Assembly (NCBI GenBank): GCA_963743035.1
Contig: CAVUOB010000018.1
Coordinates: 806,001-870,000, forward strand
Direction: 5' to 3'
Length of the DNA stretch: 64,000 nt
Origin: PALSA-911 sp963743035
GTDB lineage: Bacteria > Pseudomonadota > Alphaproteobacteria > Acetobacterales > Acetobacteraceae
Numbering within the stretch: the first letter of the stretch is position 1; each line of letters starts with the position of its first letter. Below the pieces are notes generated by a model. It did no database searches and was not told the DNA's origin. It saw only the letters and a program-made list of their open reading frames with translations. The translations under genes and the position numbers were made by a program. Of the stretch, positions 26,394 through 34,921 are shown piece after piece.

Positions 26394-26522
26394 GAAGCAA
26401 GAATATCGTATAAATTGAACCGTGTCTCATGACACCTGTTTACTTATGCGTTATTCCGCTGACGGATCCATTTTTTCGCTCGTGGAGCGGCGGCCGGGAT
26501 GGTGGACGCGCGCTAGCCGGGG

Positions 26523-27572
26523 TCAGCGTGCCTTGGGTTTGCCGCCTGCCGGGCGTGCCAATGCCGGGTCGGGCACCCGCTCGGCCACCGGTGCATTGTC
26601 CCGCCGCAGCCGGTTCTCACCCAAAAACAGCAGGATGGGTGCGGCAATAAAGATCGACGAGGAGGTGCCGACGACGATGCCGAACAGCATCACCCAGGCG
26701 AAACCGGAGATCGAGGCGCCACCGAACAGCGCCAGCGGCAGGCTGGCGAGGAACACCGTCATGGAAGTGCCGAGCGTGCGGTTCAACGTCTCGTTGATCG
26801 ACTGGTCGATCAACGCGCGCAGGGGCATTGTCTTGTATTTGCGCAAATTCTCGCGAACCCGGTCGTACACCACGACCTTGTCGTTGGTGGAATAGCCGAT
26901 CACCGTCAGAATCGCCGCCACCATCACCAGGTCGAACTCGATTCGCGTGACCGCCAGGAAGCCCACGGCCTTGGTGACGTCCAGGATCAGCGTCACCACG
27001 GCGCCGACGGCGAACTGCCATTCAAAGCGGAACCAGATATAGACCAGGATCATCAGCAGGCTGATCCCGAGCGCGAGCAGGCCGTCGCGGAACAACTCGG
27101 CCGACACCGACGCCCCGACCGCGTCCGTGCGCAGGACCTTCACCCCGGGCTGCGCCGCCTCGATCGCTTGGCGCACCTTGGTCACCGCCTCCTGCGTCGC
27201 GGCTTCGGTCGGCTGGCTGTGCAGGCGCACCAGCACCTGATTGTCGTCGCCGAAGCGTTGCACGCCCTGTTCGCCGACATGGGTGCCGGCCAGGGCTTCG
27301 CGGATCTTGCCGAAATCGGCCGGACCGGGGGTGCGCAGCTCCATGATGACGCCGCCGGAGAAGTCGATCCCGAGATTGAGCCCGGGGTGGAAGAACAGCA
27401 CCACGGAAGCGATGGACAGCACCGCCGAGACGATCAGGCCGAGGAACCGGCCGCGCATGAACTGAAAGCGCGTGTTGTCCGGAACCAGCCGAAGCATGGG
27501 ACGCAGGAACCTGGGGAGCGGCGTGCCAGAGGGAGTGCCAGGGGGCCGGGATGGGGGCGGGGATGGGGGCAT
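26523..27572 (-). CDS. secF: Protein translocase subunit SecF
   Basis: A 349-residue inner-membrane protein of the SecDF complex that uses the proton gradient to help pull preproteins through SecYEG. The hallmark G-I-D-F-S-G-G at about 69-75 and S-T-N-D-K-V-V-V-Y-D-R-V-R-E-N in the fifth helix region are present, with six membrane helices expected. The first 25 residues form a Pro-rich leader (P-P-S-P-P-P-S-R-P-P) beyond the usual start, so an internal Met26 is possible. secD lies 7 bp upstream. Confidence 0.94.
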   Translation of the reverse strand: MPPSPPPSRPPGTPSGTPLPRFLRPMLRLVPDNTRFQFMRGRFLGLIVSAVLSIASVVLFFHPGLNLGIDFSGGVIMELRTPGPADFGKIREALAGTHVGEQGVQRFGDDNQVLVRLHSQPTEAATQEAVTKVRQAIEAAQPGVKVLRTDAVGASVSAELFRDGLLALGISLLMILVYIWFRFEWQFAVGAVVTLILDVTKAVGFLAVTRIEFDLVMVAAILTVIGYSTNDKVVVYDRVRENLRKYKTMPLRALIDQSINETLNRTLGTSMTVFLASLPLALFGGASISGFAWVMLFGIVVGTSSSIFIAAPILLFLGENRLRRDNAPVAERVPDPALARPAGGKPKAR

Positions 27573-27579
27573 GGCGGGG

Positions 27580-29157
27580 TCAGACCGGAAGCGTTTGAGG
27601 CCGCGTGGCGATATACCAGCGCGAGACGAACAGGCGGGTCAGCATCCAGGCGGTGAACATCGTGGTCACGATGCCGACGGTGATGGTTATGGCGAAGCCG
27701 CGCACCGGACCGCTGCCGAAGGCGAACAGCATCACATGCGCCAGGAAGGCGGTGGCGTTGCTGTCGAAGATGGTGGCGTAGGCGCGGGTGAAACCGGCCT
27801 CCAGCGCCGCGAGCGGCGGCCGGCCGAGGCGGAATTCCTCCCGGATGCGTTCGTTCACCAGGATATTGGCGTCCACCGCCATGCCCAGCGTCAGCAGGAT
27901 GCCGGCCATGCCCGGCAGGGTCATGGTCGCCTCCAGCACCGACAGGATGGCCAGCATCAGGACGAGGTTCACCAGCAGCGCCAGGTTCGCGAACCAGCCG
28001 AACAGGCCGTAGAACACGCCCATGAACACGACCACCAGCACGAAGCCGAAGGCCAGCGACAGCGCGCCGACGCGGATCGAGTCGGCGCCGAGTTCCGGCC
28101 CGACGCTGCGTTCCTCCACCACCGTCAGCGGCGCCGGCAGCGCGCCGGCACGCAGCAGCACGGCCAGGTCGTTGGCCGAGGCGGCGGTGAAGCTGCCGCT
28201 GATCTGACCCCGCCCTGCGGTGATCGCCTCGCGGATCACCGGGGCGCTGATCACCTTGTCGTCCAGCACGATGGCGAAGCGGTGGCCAACATTGGCGCGG
28301 CTGATATCGGCGAAGCGGCGGGTGCCGACCGAGTTGAAGGTGAAGTTCACCACCCATTCCCCGGTCTGCCCGCTGGTGCCCGCCCGCGCGTCGGTCAGGT
28401 CCGCGCCGTCCACGTCAATCCGCTTGCGCACGCCGATCTTGGTGCCGGGCTGGCCTTCCTGGGGCAGGAAATCCACGCCGGGCGGCGGCGGGCCGCCGAG
28501 GGAGGGGTTGGCGGTCTCGTCCACCAGGCGGAAGGTCATGTGCGCGGTCTTGCCCAGCAGCTCCTTGATCCGGTTCGGATCCTCGATGCCCGGCAGCTGC
28601 ACGACGATTCGCGACGAGCCCTGGCGGGTGATCTGCGGATCGATCACGCCGGTCTCGTCGATCCGGCGGCGGACGATCTCGATCGATTGCTGCACGGCGG
28701 AGCTGGCCCGGTCGGTCAGCCCCACCGGATTCAGGGTCAGCGTAATCTGCCCGTCCGGCGTGCTGGCGATGTCGATGTCCGGCGCGCCGTTGCGTCCGGT
28801 CGGGCTGATCAGCGGCTTCAACGCCGCCACCGCCTCGTCGGTCCGCGCCGGATCGCGCAGGCGCAGCACCACGCGGTTGGCGGCCGGCTCGGCGCGCAGC
28901 GTCTGGTAGAAGATGTTGCCCGGCCGCAGATCCTGGCGCACGCCGTCGGTCAGGCTCTCCAGCCTTTCCTTGATCACCGCGGCCATGTCCACTTCCAGCA
29001 TCAGGTAGCTGCCCCCGCGCAGGTCCAGCCCCAGATGCACGGTTCGCCATGGCAGCCAGGATACCGGCGCCGGCATCAGGTTCGGGATGCATAGCAGGGC
29101 GCCCAGCAGGCAAACGCCGAGAATAAGCCCGGTCTTGAGGCGCGAGAAATACATCAT
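27580..29157 (-). CDS. secD: Protein translocase subunit SecD
   Basis: A 525-residue inner-membrane protein, partner of SecF. Landmarks are L-G-L-D-L-R-G-G-S-Y near 43-52, the P1 periplasmic domain, and the membrane block D-A-N-I-L-V-N-E-R-I-R-E-E near the fourth helix. I chose the paired ATG at 29157 (M-M-Y-F-S-R-L-K) because the family begins there. The reading frame continues upstream without homology. The secD-secF order and tight spacing are as in most proteobacteria; yajC is not next to it. Confidence 0.94.
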   Translation of the reverse strand: MMYFSRLKTGLILGVCLLGALLCIPNLMPAPVSWLPWRTVHLGLDLRGGSYLMLEVDMAAVIKERLESLTDGVRQDLRPGNIFYQTLRAEPAANRVVLRLRDPARTDEAVAALKPLISPTGRNGAPDIDIASTPDGQITLTLNPVGLTDRASSAVQQSIEIVRRRIDETGVIDPQITRQGSSRIVVQLPGIEDPNRIKELLGKTAHMTFRLVDETANPSLGGPPPPGVDFLPQEGQPGTKIGVRKRIDVDGADLTDARAGTSGQTGEWVVNFTFNSVGTRRFADISRANVGHRFAIVLDDKVISAPVIREAITAGRGQISGSFTAASANDLAVLLRAGALPAPLTVVEERSVGPELGADSIRVGALSLAFGFVLVVVFMGVFYGLFGWFANLALLVNLVLMLAILSVLEATMTLPGMAGILLTLGMAVDANILVNERIREEFRLGRPPLAALEAGFTRAYATIFDSNATAFLAHVMLFAFGSGPVRGFAITITVGIVTTMFTAWMLTRLFVSRWYIATRPQTLPV

Positions 29158-29444
29158 GACGGGCAGGCGGCTCCGCGGAAACAGGAGGGCAGGGGGGTGG
29201 AACGGCGGCGGAGAATGACGATCCGCCCCCTTCGATGCAACCCTGGAGCCATGACGGCACGCGCGGTGCCGGCATGCCGTTGAATCCGCGCGCCTAATCA
29301 AAGGGCTAGCATGCGATCGGTACGGCCGGCCGGTCAATCCCGGCTGCCCGCGCAACTGGGGTGCATCCCGGTGGGAGCGCGGGCGCTGCCGGCTGGAGAT
29401 GGGCGGCAACTCCTGCTAGGGAAGCGCAAAACCATGAGGCTTCG

Positions 29445-30419
29445 ATGTCAGGCGCCAAACTGCGGATAGGTGTGGCCGGGGCCGGCCATTTCGGGCGCTA
29501 CCATGCGCTGAAGGTGGCGGCGTCCGAGCGTGCCCAGCTGGCCGGGATCCACGATCCCGACGAGGAGCGCGCGCGCGCCATCGGCTGGGAAGCCGGTGCG
29601 GACAGCATGGGGTTCGACGCGCTGCTCGCTGCCTCCGACGCGCTGATCATCGCTTCCCCGGCCGATACGCATCACGCCTTGACCAGCGCCGCGCTGCATG
29701 CCGGCAAGCATGTGCTGGTGGAAAAGCCCATCGCCTCGACCCTGGCGCAGGCCGACGAGCTTGCCGCTCTCGCCGCCGCGCGCGGCCTGGTGCTGCAGGT
29801 CGGCCATCTGGAGCGGTTCTCGGCCGCCTATGGCGCGCTGGCGGGGCGGATGCACAGCCCGCTCTATATGGAGGCCACCCGCATCGCCCCGTACAAGCCG
29901 CGCGGCACGGATGTGTCGGTGATCCTGGACCTGATGATCCATGACCTGGACCTGATCCTGGCGCTGGTCGACAGCCCGATCGAAGGGGTGGACGCGGTCG
30001 GCGCGGCGGTCGCCAGCCAGCACGAGGACATCGCCAACGCCCGTATCCGCTTTAGCAGCGGCGCGGTGGCGACCATCACCGCCAGCCGTGTCTCGGCGCG
30101 CACGGAGCGGCGGATGCGCCTGTTCTCCAAGGACGGCTACATGGCGGTGGATTTCGCCAATCGCGCCGTCACCATCGCCGCCCGTGGGCGCGGGCGGCCG
30201 GTGCCGGGCGTGGAGGGCTTCGGCATCGAGGAGATCTCCTGGCAGGACCACGACTCCCTGGCCGCCGAGCACGCCGCCTTCGTCGCCTCCGTGCTGGACG
30301 GCGCGCCGGTGCTGGTGGACGCCGCCGCCGGCCGCCGCGCCCTGGCCGCCGCGCTGGCGGTCATGGATGCGATGACCGCGGCGCAGGCGAAGATGCGCGC
30401 CTCCGGCCTGCTTACCTGA
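29445..30419 (+). CDS. Gfo/Idh/MocA family oxidoreductase
   Basis: A 324-residue NAD(P)-dependent oxidoreductase. The Rossmann motif G-V-A-G-A-G-H-F-G at about 8-16 is followed by the family E-K-P-I-A (about 92-96) containing the catalytic-region Lys. It lies end-to-end with lpxB. In many alphaproteobacteria a Gfo/Idh gene belongs to the lipid A gene cluster, so a role in a UDP-sugar step is conceivable, but this one runs in the opposite direction. A 20-bp hairpin terminator follows. Confidence 0.88.
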   Translation: MSGAKLRIGVAGAGHFGRYHALKVAASERAQLAGIHDPDEERARAIGWEAGADSMGFDALLAASDALIIASPADTHHALTSAALHAGKHVLVEKPIASTLAQADELAALAAARGLVLQVGHLERFSAAYGALAGRMHSPLYMEATRIAPYKPRGTDVSVILDLMIHDLDLILALVDSPIEGVDAVGAAVASQHEDIANARIRFSSGAVATITASRVSARTERRMRLFSKDGYMAVDFANRAVTIAARGRGRPVPGVEGFGIEEISWQDHDSLAAEHAAFVASVLDGAPVLVDAAAGRRALAAALAVMDAMTAAQAKMRASGLLT

Positions 30420-30427
30420 TCGGCCCT

Positions 30428-30475
30428 ACCTCGAGCATGATCGCCGCTGATAGACGCGGCGATCATGCTCGAGGT
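30428..30475 (+). terminator. Strong 20-bp hairpin terminator
   Basis: A perfect 20-bp stem (arms 30428-30447 and 30456-30475, left arm acctcgagcatgatcgccgc) with an 8-nt loop is followed by ctttgtttt. It lies just after the Gfo/Idh stop and is the longest perfect hairpin I saw in the window. Confidence 0.8.
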
Positions 30476-30532
30476 CTTTGTTTTAGCGAGCAATTCCATC
30501 GCTCGGTTGAAGCAACCTCGAACGATATTGCT

Positions 30533-31672
30533 CTAACGAATCAGCCCCAGCACCGCCTCCGCGGCGGCTTCCGACGGCAATCCGTGTGCCGGGCGCAGAC
30601 TGTCCAGCACGGCGCGAAACCCGGCGCGCTGAGCCTCGGCCGCCGCCGGATCGCTCAGCAATGTCTCCAGCGCCGCCGCCAGGCGGGTTGGCGTGCTCGC
30701 TTCCTGGATCAGTTCCGGCACCAGTTCCCTCCCGGCCAGCAGATTGACCAGGGCGGCGTATTTCACCTTCACCAGCCGCCGGGCGATGGCGGCCGTGATC
30801 GGGTTCACCCGGTAGGTCACCAGCATCGGCACGCCGGCCAGCGCCAGTTCCAGCGTGGAGGTGCCGGATTTCGTCAGCGCCGCGGCGCTGGCGGCGAAGG
30901 CGTCGTGCTTGTCGTCCAGGTCGGTCACCACGACCGGATGGCCGGGCCAGGATCGGATCCCCGCCAACACCGTCGCCGCCACCGGCGCGGCGACGGCCAC
31001 TACCGGCGTGAGGTGTGGAATGCGCGGCGCCAGCCGCGCCAGCGTCTCGCCGAGCACGGGCAGCAGCCGGCCGACCTCGGTGCGCCGGCTGCCGGGCATC
31101 AGCGTGACGATGCGCGCTTCCGGCGCGATCGCATGCCGGGCGCGGAAGCGCGCGGCATCGCCGGTGTCGGCGCCGCTTTCCAGCACCGGATGGCCGACGA
31201 AATCCGCCGCCAGCCCGTGCCTGGCGAAGAAGGCCGGCTCGAACGGCAGCAGGCAGAGCAGCTTTTCCCACAGTCCCGGGAAATGCCGTACCCGCCCTTC
31301 GCGCCAGGCCCAGGCCTGGGGCGCGACGTAATGCGCGCGGGGAATGCCCAAAGGCTCGATCGCGCGCAGCACGCGCAAGGTGAAGCCGGGGCTGTCGATC
31401 GTCACCACCGCCGCGGGGCGGCGTTCGCCGATATCGGCGACCGTCTGCGCCAGCCGGCGCTTCAGCCGGCGCAGATTGGGCAGCACCTCCAGCAGCCCCA
31501 TCAGCGCCAGCTCGTGCAGCGGGAAAAGGCTTTCCAGGCCGCGCGCCTGCATCCGCTCCCCGCCGATGCCGGCAAAGCGCAGTTCCGGCCGGCGCGCCTG
31601 CAGCGCGGCCATCAGCCGCGCCCCAAGCACATCGCCGCTTGCTTCTCCGGCGATGAGGTAGATCAGCGTCAC
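30533..31672 (-). CDS. lpxB: Lipid-A-disaccharide synthase
   Basis: A 379-residue family 19 glycosyltransferase that joins UDP-diacylglucosamine to lipid X, forming the lipid A disaccharide at the inner membrane. It starts with L-I-Y-L-I-A-G-E-A-S-G-D (the N-terminal G-E-x-S-G-D motif), has Y-V-A-P-Q-A-W-A-W-R-E at about 125-135 and the donor-site L-M-P-G-S-R-x-x-E at about 209-217. Its presence shows a lipopolysaccharide-bearing Gram-negative cell. The rest of the lpx cluster is outside the window. Confidence 0.95.
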   Translation of the reverse strand: MTLIYLIAGEASGDVLGARLMAALQARRPELRFAGIGGERMQARGLESLFPLHELALMGLLEVLPNLRRLKRRLAQTVADIGERRPAAVVTIDSPGFTLRVLRAIEPLGIPRAHYVAPQAWAWREGRVRHFPGLWEKLLCLLPFEPAFFARHGLAADFVGHPVLESGADTGDAARFRARHAIAPEARIVTLMPGSRRTEVGRLLPVLGETLARLAPRIPHLTPVVAVAAPVAATVLAGIRSWPGHPVVVTDLDDKHDAFAASAAALTKSGTSTLELALAGVPMLVTYRVNPITAAIARRLVKVKYAALVNLLAGRELVPELIQEASTPTRLAAALETLLSDPAAAEAQRAGFRAVLDSLRPAHGLPSEAAAEAVLGLIR

Positions 31673-31875
31673 ACGCCGCCCTTTCCGGTTGGCCGCGCGC
31701 CGCGGCGTGGCGTTGTCCAGTGCATAGGTCTGCGCGCGGGCTGGCGCAATGGCGCCGCGGAGCGTCGAATTCTCCGGCGGGGGGCGGCGCGCCCGACAGA
31801 TCCAACACTGTTTTCACCGCCGCCAAAATCGCTCTAAGCTTCGCCAGGAACGCCTTTCAAGGAATGGTGAACGGC

Positions 31876-32604
31876 ATGGCACAGGCGGATGTCGGCGGCT
31901 TCCGCTCCTGGGCGTCGACCCATGCGGGAACGAAGCGCCTGTCCAACGAGGATGCGCTGGTCGACCGTCCGGAGATCGGGCTCTGGGCGGTGGCCGATGG
32001 CGCCGGCGGCCATTCGGCGGGCGCGCTGGCGTCCGGCATGCTGGCGGACACGCTGCAGGGCGTGCCGCACGGCCTGGAGCCGGGGGCCCTGCTCGCGGAA
32101 ATCCGCCGCCGGGTCCTGGCCACGCATAACGAGATGGGATCGGAAGCCACCCGCCGCGGCGAAGGGGTGACGGTCGCCTCCACGCTCGTCGTGCTGCTGG
32201 TGCGCGAGCGGCAATATACCTGCCTGTGGGCGGGCGATTCCCGTGCCTACCTGCTGCGCGACAATGCGCTGACCCAGATCACCCGCGACCACAGCCTGGT
32301 GCAGGCCCTCGTCGATGCCGGCGCCATCACCGCCGAGGAAGCGCTGAACCATCCGCGCGGCAACGTCATCACCCGCGCGGTCGGCGCCGATGATGCCGGT
32401 TTCGAGCTCGACGAGGTCAGCGGCCCCGTGCGCGCCGGCGACCGCCTGCTGCTGTGCAGCGACGGGTTGAACAAGGCCGTGAACGACCCGGAACTCGCGA
32501 TGCTGCTCGCCGCCACAGCGCCGGCGGACGCGCTGGTGGAAGCCGCGCTGGCGCAAAAGGCCACCGACAACGTCACCGCCGTGGCGGTAGAAATCCTGGG
32601 CTAG
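31876..32604 (+). CDS. PP2C-type Ser/Thr protein phosphatase
   Basis: A 242-residue metal-dependent phosphatase (PppA/Stp1-like). Motifs are S-N-E-D at about 23-26, A-D-G-A-G-G-H at about 40-46, W-A-G-D-S-R-A-Y at about 119-126, C-S-D-G-L-N near 200 and D-N-V-T-A-V at the C-terminus, giving the aspartates that bind the two metals. No kinase, FHA or type VI secretion gene is adjacent, so its partner is unknown. The ATG at 31864 four codons upstream is an equal alternative. Confidence 0.9.
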   Translation: MAQADVGGFRSWASTHAGTKRLSNEDALVDRPEIGLWAVADGAGGHSAGALASGMLADTLQGVPHGLEPGALLAEIRRRVLATHNEMGSEATRRGEGVTVASTLVVLLVRERQYTCLWAGDSRAYLLRDNALTQITRDHSLVQALVDAGAITAEEALNHPRGNVITRAVGADDAGFELDEVSGPVRAGDRLLLCSDGLNKAVNDPELAMLLAATAPADALVEAALAQKATDNVTAVAVEILG

Positions 32605-32609
32605 CCGGA

Positions 32610-33020
32610 TCACCCGTGGCTGTGGCCGCCGTACAGCGCCTCCGGATCCATCAGCGGCGCGGCGATTTCTACCAATTCGCCGTCGCGCACGGCGCGGAAG
32701 AAGCAGTTCCGCCGTCCGGTATGGCAGGCCACGCCGTCCTGCTCCACCAGCAGCAGCAGCGTGTCGCCGTCGCAATCGACGCGCAGTTCGCGCAAATGCT
32801 GGACCTGGCCCGAGGTCTCGCCTTTCCGCCACAACCGGCCGCGGCTGCGGCTGAAATAGCAGACCCGCCCGCTCGCCAGCGTCTCCGCCACTGCCTCGCG
32901 GTTCATCCAGGCCATCATCAGCACTTCGCCGGTGTCATGCTGCTGGGCGATGGCGGGCACGAGGCCGTTGGCGTCGAAATGGATGGCGGCCAGTGCGGCT
33001 TCTGTGGCGGTTTCGGTCAT
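32610..33020 (-). CDS. hisI: Phosphoribosyl-AMP cyclohydrolase
   Basis: A 136-residue histidine biosynthesis enzyme that opens the adenine ring of phosphoribosyl-AMP. Metal sites are plain: D-C-D-G-D (about 82-86) for Mg and the zinc cysteines in V-A-C-H-T-G-R-R-N-C (about 97-106). It is a stand-alone enzyme, not fused to HisE, as usual in alphaproteobacteria. Only 5 bp separate it from the convergent phosphatase gene, so there is no room for a separate terminator. A Zur-like regulator diverges 47 bp away. Confidence 0.95.
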   Translation of the reverse strand: MTETATEAALAAIHFDANGLVPAIAQQHDTGEVLMMAWMNREAVAETLASGRVCYFSRSRGRLWRKGETSGQVQHLRELRVDCDGDTLLLLVEQDGVACHTGRRNCFFRAVRDGELVEIAAPLMDPEALYGGHSHG

Positions 33021-33067
33021 GGGTGCTATCTTGGGCCTTCCGGGGTTCGCGGAAAAGGGATGGACGG

Positions 33068-33556
33068 ATGACTGCCGGCGTCAATACCGCAAAAATCTTC
33101 TCCAAGCAGACCGAGGCGCTGCTGGACCGCGCCGACGCGATCTGTGCGGAGCGCGGCGCCCGGCTGACCGATCTGCGCCGCCAGGTGCTCGGCCTGATCC
33201 TGCAGGAGGAGGCGCCCACCGGCGCCTATGACCTGCTGGACCGGCTGCGTGCCACCCGCCAGGGTGCGGCGCCGCCGACGGTCTACCGCGCCCTGGACTT
33301 CCTGCTCGAACACGGCCTGATCCACCGGCTGGAGCGGCTATCGGCCTTCGTCGGCTGTATCGCCCCGGAAGACGGTGCGCACGACCATGCCGCCCACGCC
33401 GCGCAATTCCTGATCTGCCGCGAATGCGGCCGGGTGGTGGAGATCGACGACCACGACCTCGCCCATGCGCTGGCCGACGCCGCCCGCAAGGCCGGGTTTT
33501 CGGTCAGCAAGGCGACGATCGAGGCGGAAGGCCTATGCAGCGCCTGCGCCGGCTGA
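33068..33556 (+). CDS. zur: Fur family transcriptional regulator, Zur-like
   Basis: A 162-residue Fur-superfamily repressor. The helix-turn-helix with P-P-T-V-Y-R-A-L-D-F-L is at about 74-84, followed by the metal domain with C-R-E-C-G-R-V (about 118-124) and C-terminal C-S-A-C (about 158-161), the structural zinc CxxC pairs. The A-H-D-H-A-A-H-A-A-Q-F-L-I-C block fits Zur rather than Fur. It is divergent from hisI, a zinc enzyme, with 47 bp between the starts. Zinc-responsive control of neighbours is inference. Its 3' end overlaps the convergent MFS gene by 24 bp. Confidence 0.82.
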   Translation: MTAGVNTAKIFSKQTEALLDRADAICAERGARLTDLRRQVLGLILQEEAPTGAYDLLDRLRATRQGAAPPTVYRALDFLLEHGLIHRLERLSAFVGCIAPEDGAHDHAAHAAQFLICRECGRVVEIDDHDLAHALADAARKAGFSVSKATIEAEGLCSACAG

Positions 33557-34789
33557 GCCGGTTTTGCGCGCCGGCTGGCGCAACGCCGCGAATGCCACGC
33601 AGCCCAGCAGATAGGCGCCGATCGAGGCATAGAACGCCACCCGGTAGCTGCCGGAGACATCGAAGATCCACCCCGCGCCCCAGGATCCCGCCGCCGCGCC
33701 GAGCCCGGTGCCGACGCTGATCACGCCGAGGATCGAGCCGAGCTGCGGGCCGGGGAACAGATCCGCTGCCTTGGCGGTGATCGCCGGGCCGCGCGCGCCC
33801 CAGGTCAGGCCGAAGCAGCAGGCATGCAGCCACAGCAGCAGATGCTGGTCGGCGCTGTGGATGAACAGCGCGAAGATCACGCCGAGGATGGAAACGCCAT
33901 AGGTGAACATCGCCGACAGCTCGCGGCCGATATAATCGGACATCGTGCCGGTCAGGATGATGCCGGGCAGCGAGAAGAACGCCCCCATGCCCAGCACCCA
34001 GGCGGCGTATTGCCGGTCGAAGCCGATGCTGACCGCGAAGGCCAACTGATGCAGCGACACCAGGAAGCTGCCGACCCCGGTCAGCAGATACACCGTGAAC
34101 AGCAGCCAGAAGGCCCGTGTGCGCATCGCTTCGCTGAGCGTCCAGGCCCGCAGCGGCGCGCTGGCCGTGCCTGCGCGCGCGCCGTCCACTTCGGTGCGCC
34201 GGAAGATCGCTGCCAGCGGGATCACCAGCACGGCCATGAACCCGGCTTCCCACAGATAGGCGGTCCGCCAGCCGAGGCCGGAGATCATGATCTGCGCCAC
34301 CGGCGCGGAGAAGGCGCGGCCGAACCCGTTGGCCGATTGCAGGATGGACACCGCCAGTCCGCGGCTGCGGATGAAATGGCGCGAGATCATCGGCACGAAC
34401 ACCACCATGCCCAGGCTGTTCGAACCCATGGTCATGACGAAGCCATACAGGAACACTACCTGCCACAACGATGTCGCATAGGCGCTCGCCAGCAGCCCGA
34501 GCGTCAGCAGCACCCCGCCGATCAGCACCATCCGTTGCGAGCCCAGCCGGTCCACCAGCCAGCCCACCAGCGGCGAGCTGACGCCGTTCATCAATTGCGA
34601 CACCGAATAGGCGATCGAGCTCTCGGCCCGGGTCCAGCCGAACTCCTCGATGAAGGCCAGCAGGAACACGGTGTAGGCATGCATCAGACTGGCGCTGACG
34701 CTGAACGTCAGGAACGCGCCGCCCAGTAGTATCCAGGCGCGTCCCGTGGGCCGATGCGTGGTTGTGGCGGCGGAGCTTGCGAATGACAT
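33533..34789 (-). CDS. MFS transporter
   Basis: A 418-residue major facilitator with about 12 membrane helices, of the oxalate/formate or monocarboxylate-like class. Loop 2-3 reads G-W-L-V-D-R-L-G-S-Q-R at about 78-88 and Y-I-G-R-E in the second half. Its stop lies inside the end of the zur-like gene (24-bp convergent overlap). Probably takes up or exports a small organic acid, with no sequence clue to which. Confidence 0.87.
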   Translation of the reverse strand: MSFASSAATTTHRPTGRAWILLGGAFLTFSVSASLMHAYTVFLLAFIEEFGWTRAESSIAYSVSQLMNGVSSPLVGWLVDRLGSQRMVLIGGVLLTLGLLASAYATSLWQVVFLYGFVMTMGSNSLGMVVFVPMISRHFIRSRGLAVSILQSANGFGRAFSAPVAQIMISGLGWRTAYLWEAGFMAVLVIPLAAIFRRTEVDGARAGTASAPLRAWTLSEAMRTRAFWLLFTVYLLTGVGSFLVSLHQLAFAVSIGFDRQYAAWVLGMGAFFSLPGIILTGTMSDYIGRELSAMFTYGVSILGVIFALFIHSADQHLLLWLHACCFGLTWGARGPAITAKAADLFPGPQLGSILGVISVGTGLGAAAGSWGAGWIFDVSGSYRVAFYASIGAYLLGCVAFAALRQPARKTGSAGAGAA

Positions 34790-34847
34790 GCACGGACGAG
34801 CCTAGGTGCCCCCAGGGCCCCATGCAATCCGCCCCACCCCCAAATCA

Positions 34848-34875
34848 CCCTCTCCCCCGCTTCAGGGGGAGAGGG
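34848..34875. repeat. Palindromic ccctctccccc/gggggagaggg element
   Basis: ccctctccccc-gcttca-gggggagaggg gives a perfect 11-bp stem between the two leftward MFS genes. This C/T-G/A palindrome is of a type scattered widely through proteobacterial intergenic DNA (REP-like). It could also act as a terminator. Confidence 0.55.
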
Positions 34876-34921
34876 AGGGGTGAGAGGACGCGAGCCAAAA
34901 CCCAGGTCGTGCAGAAAGAAA

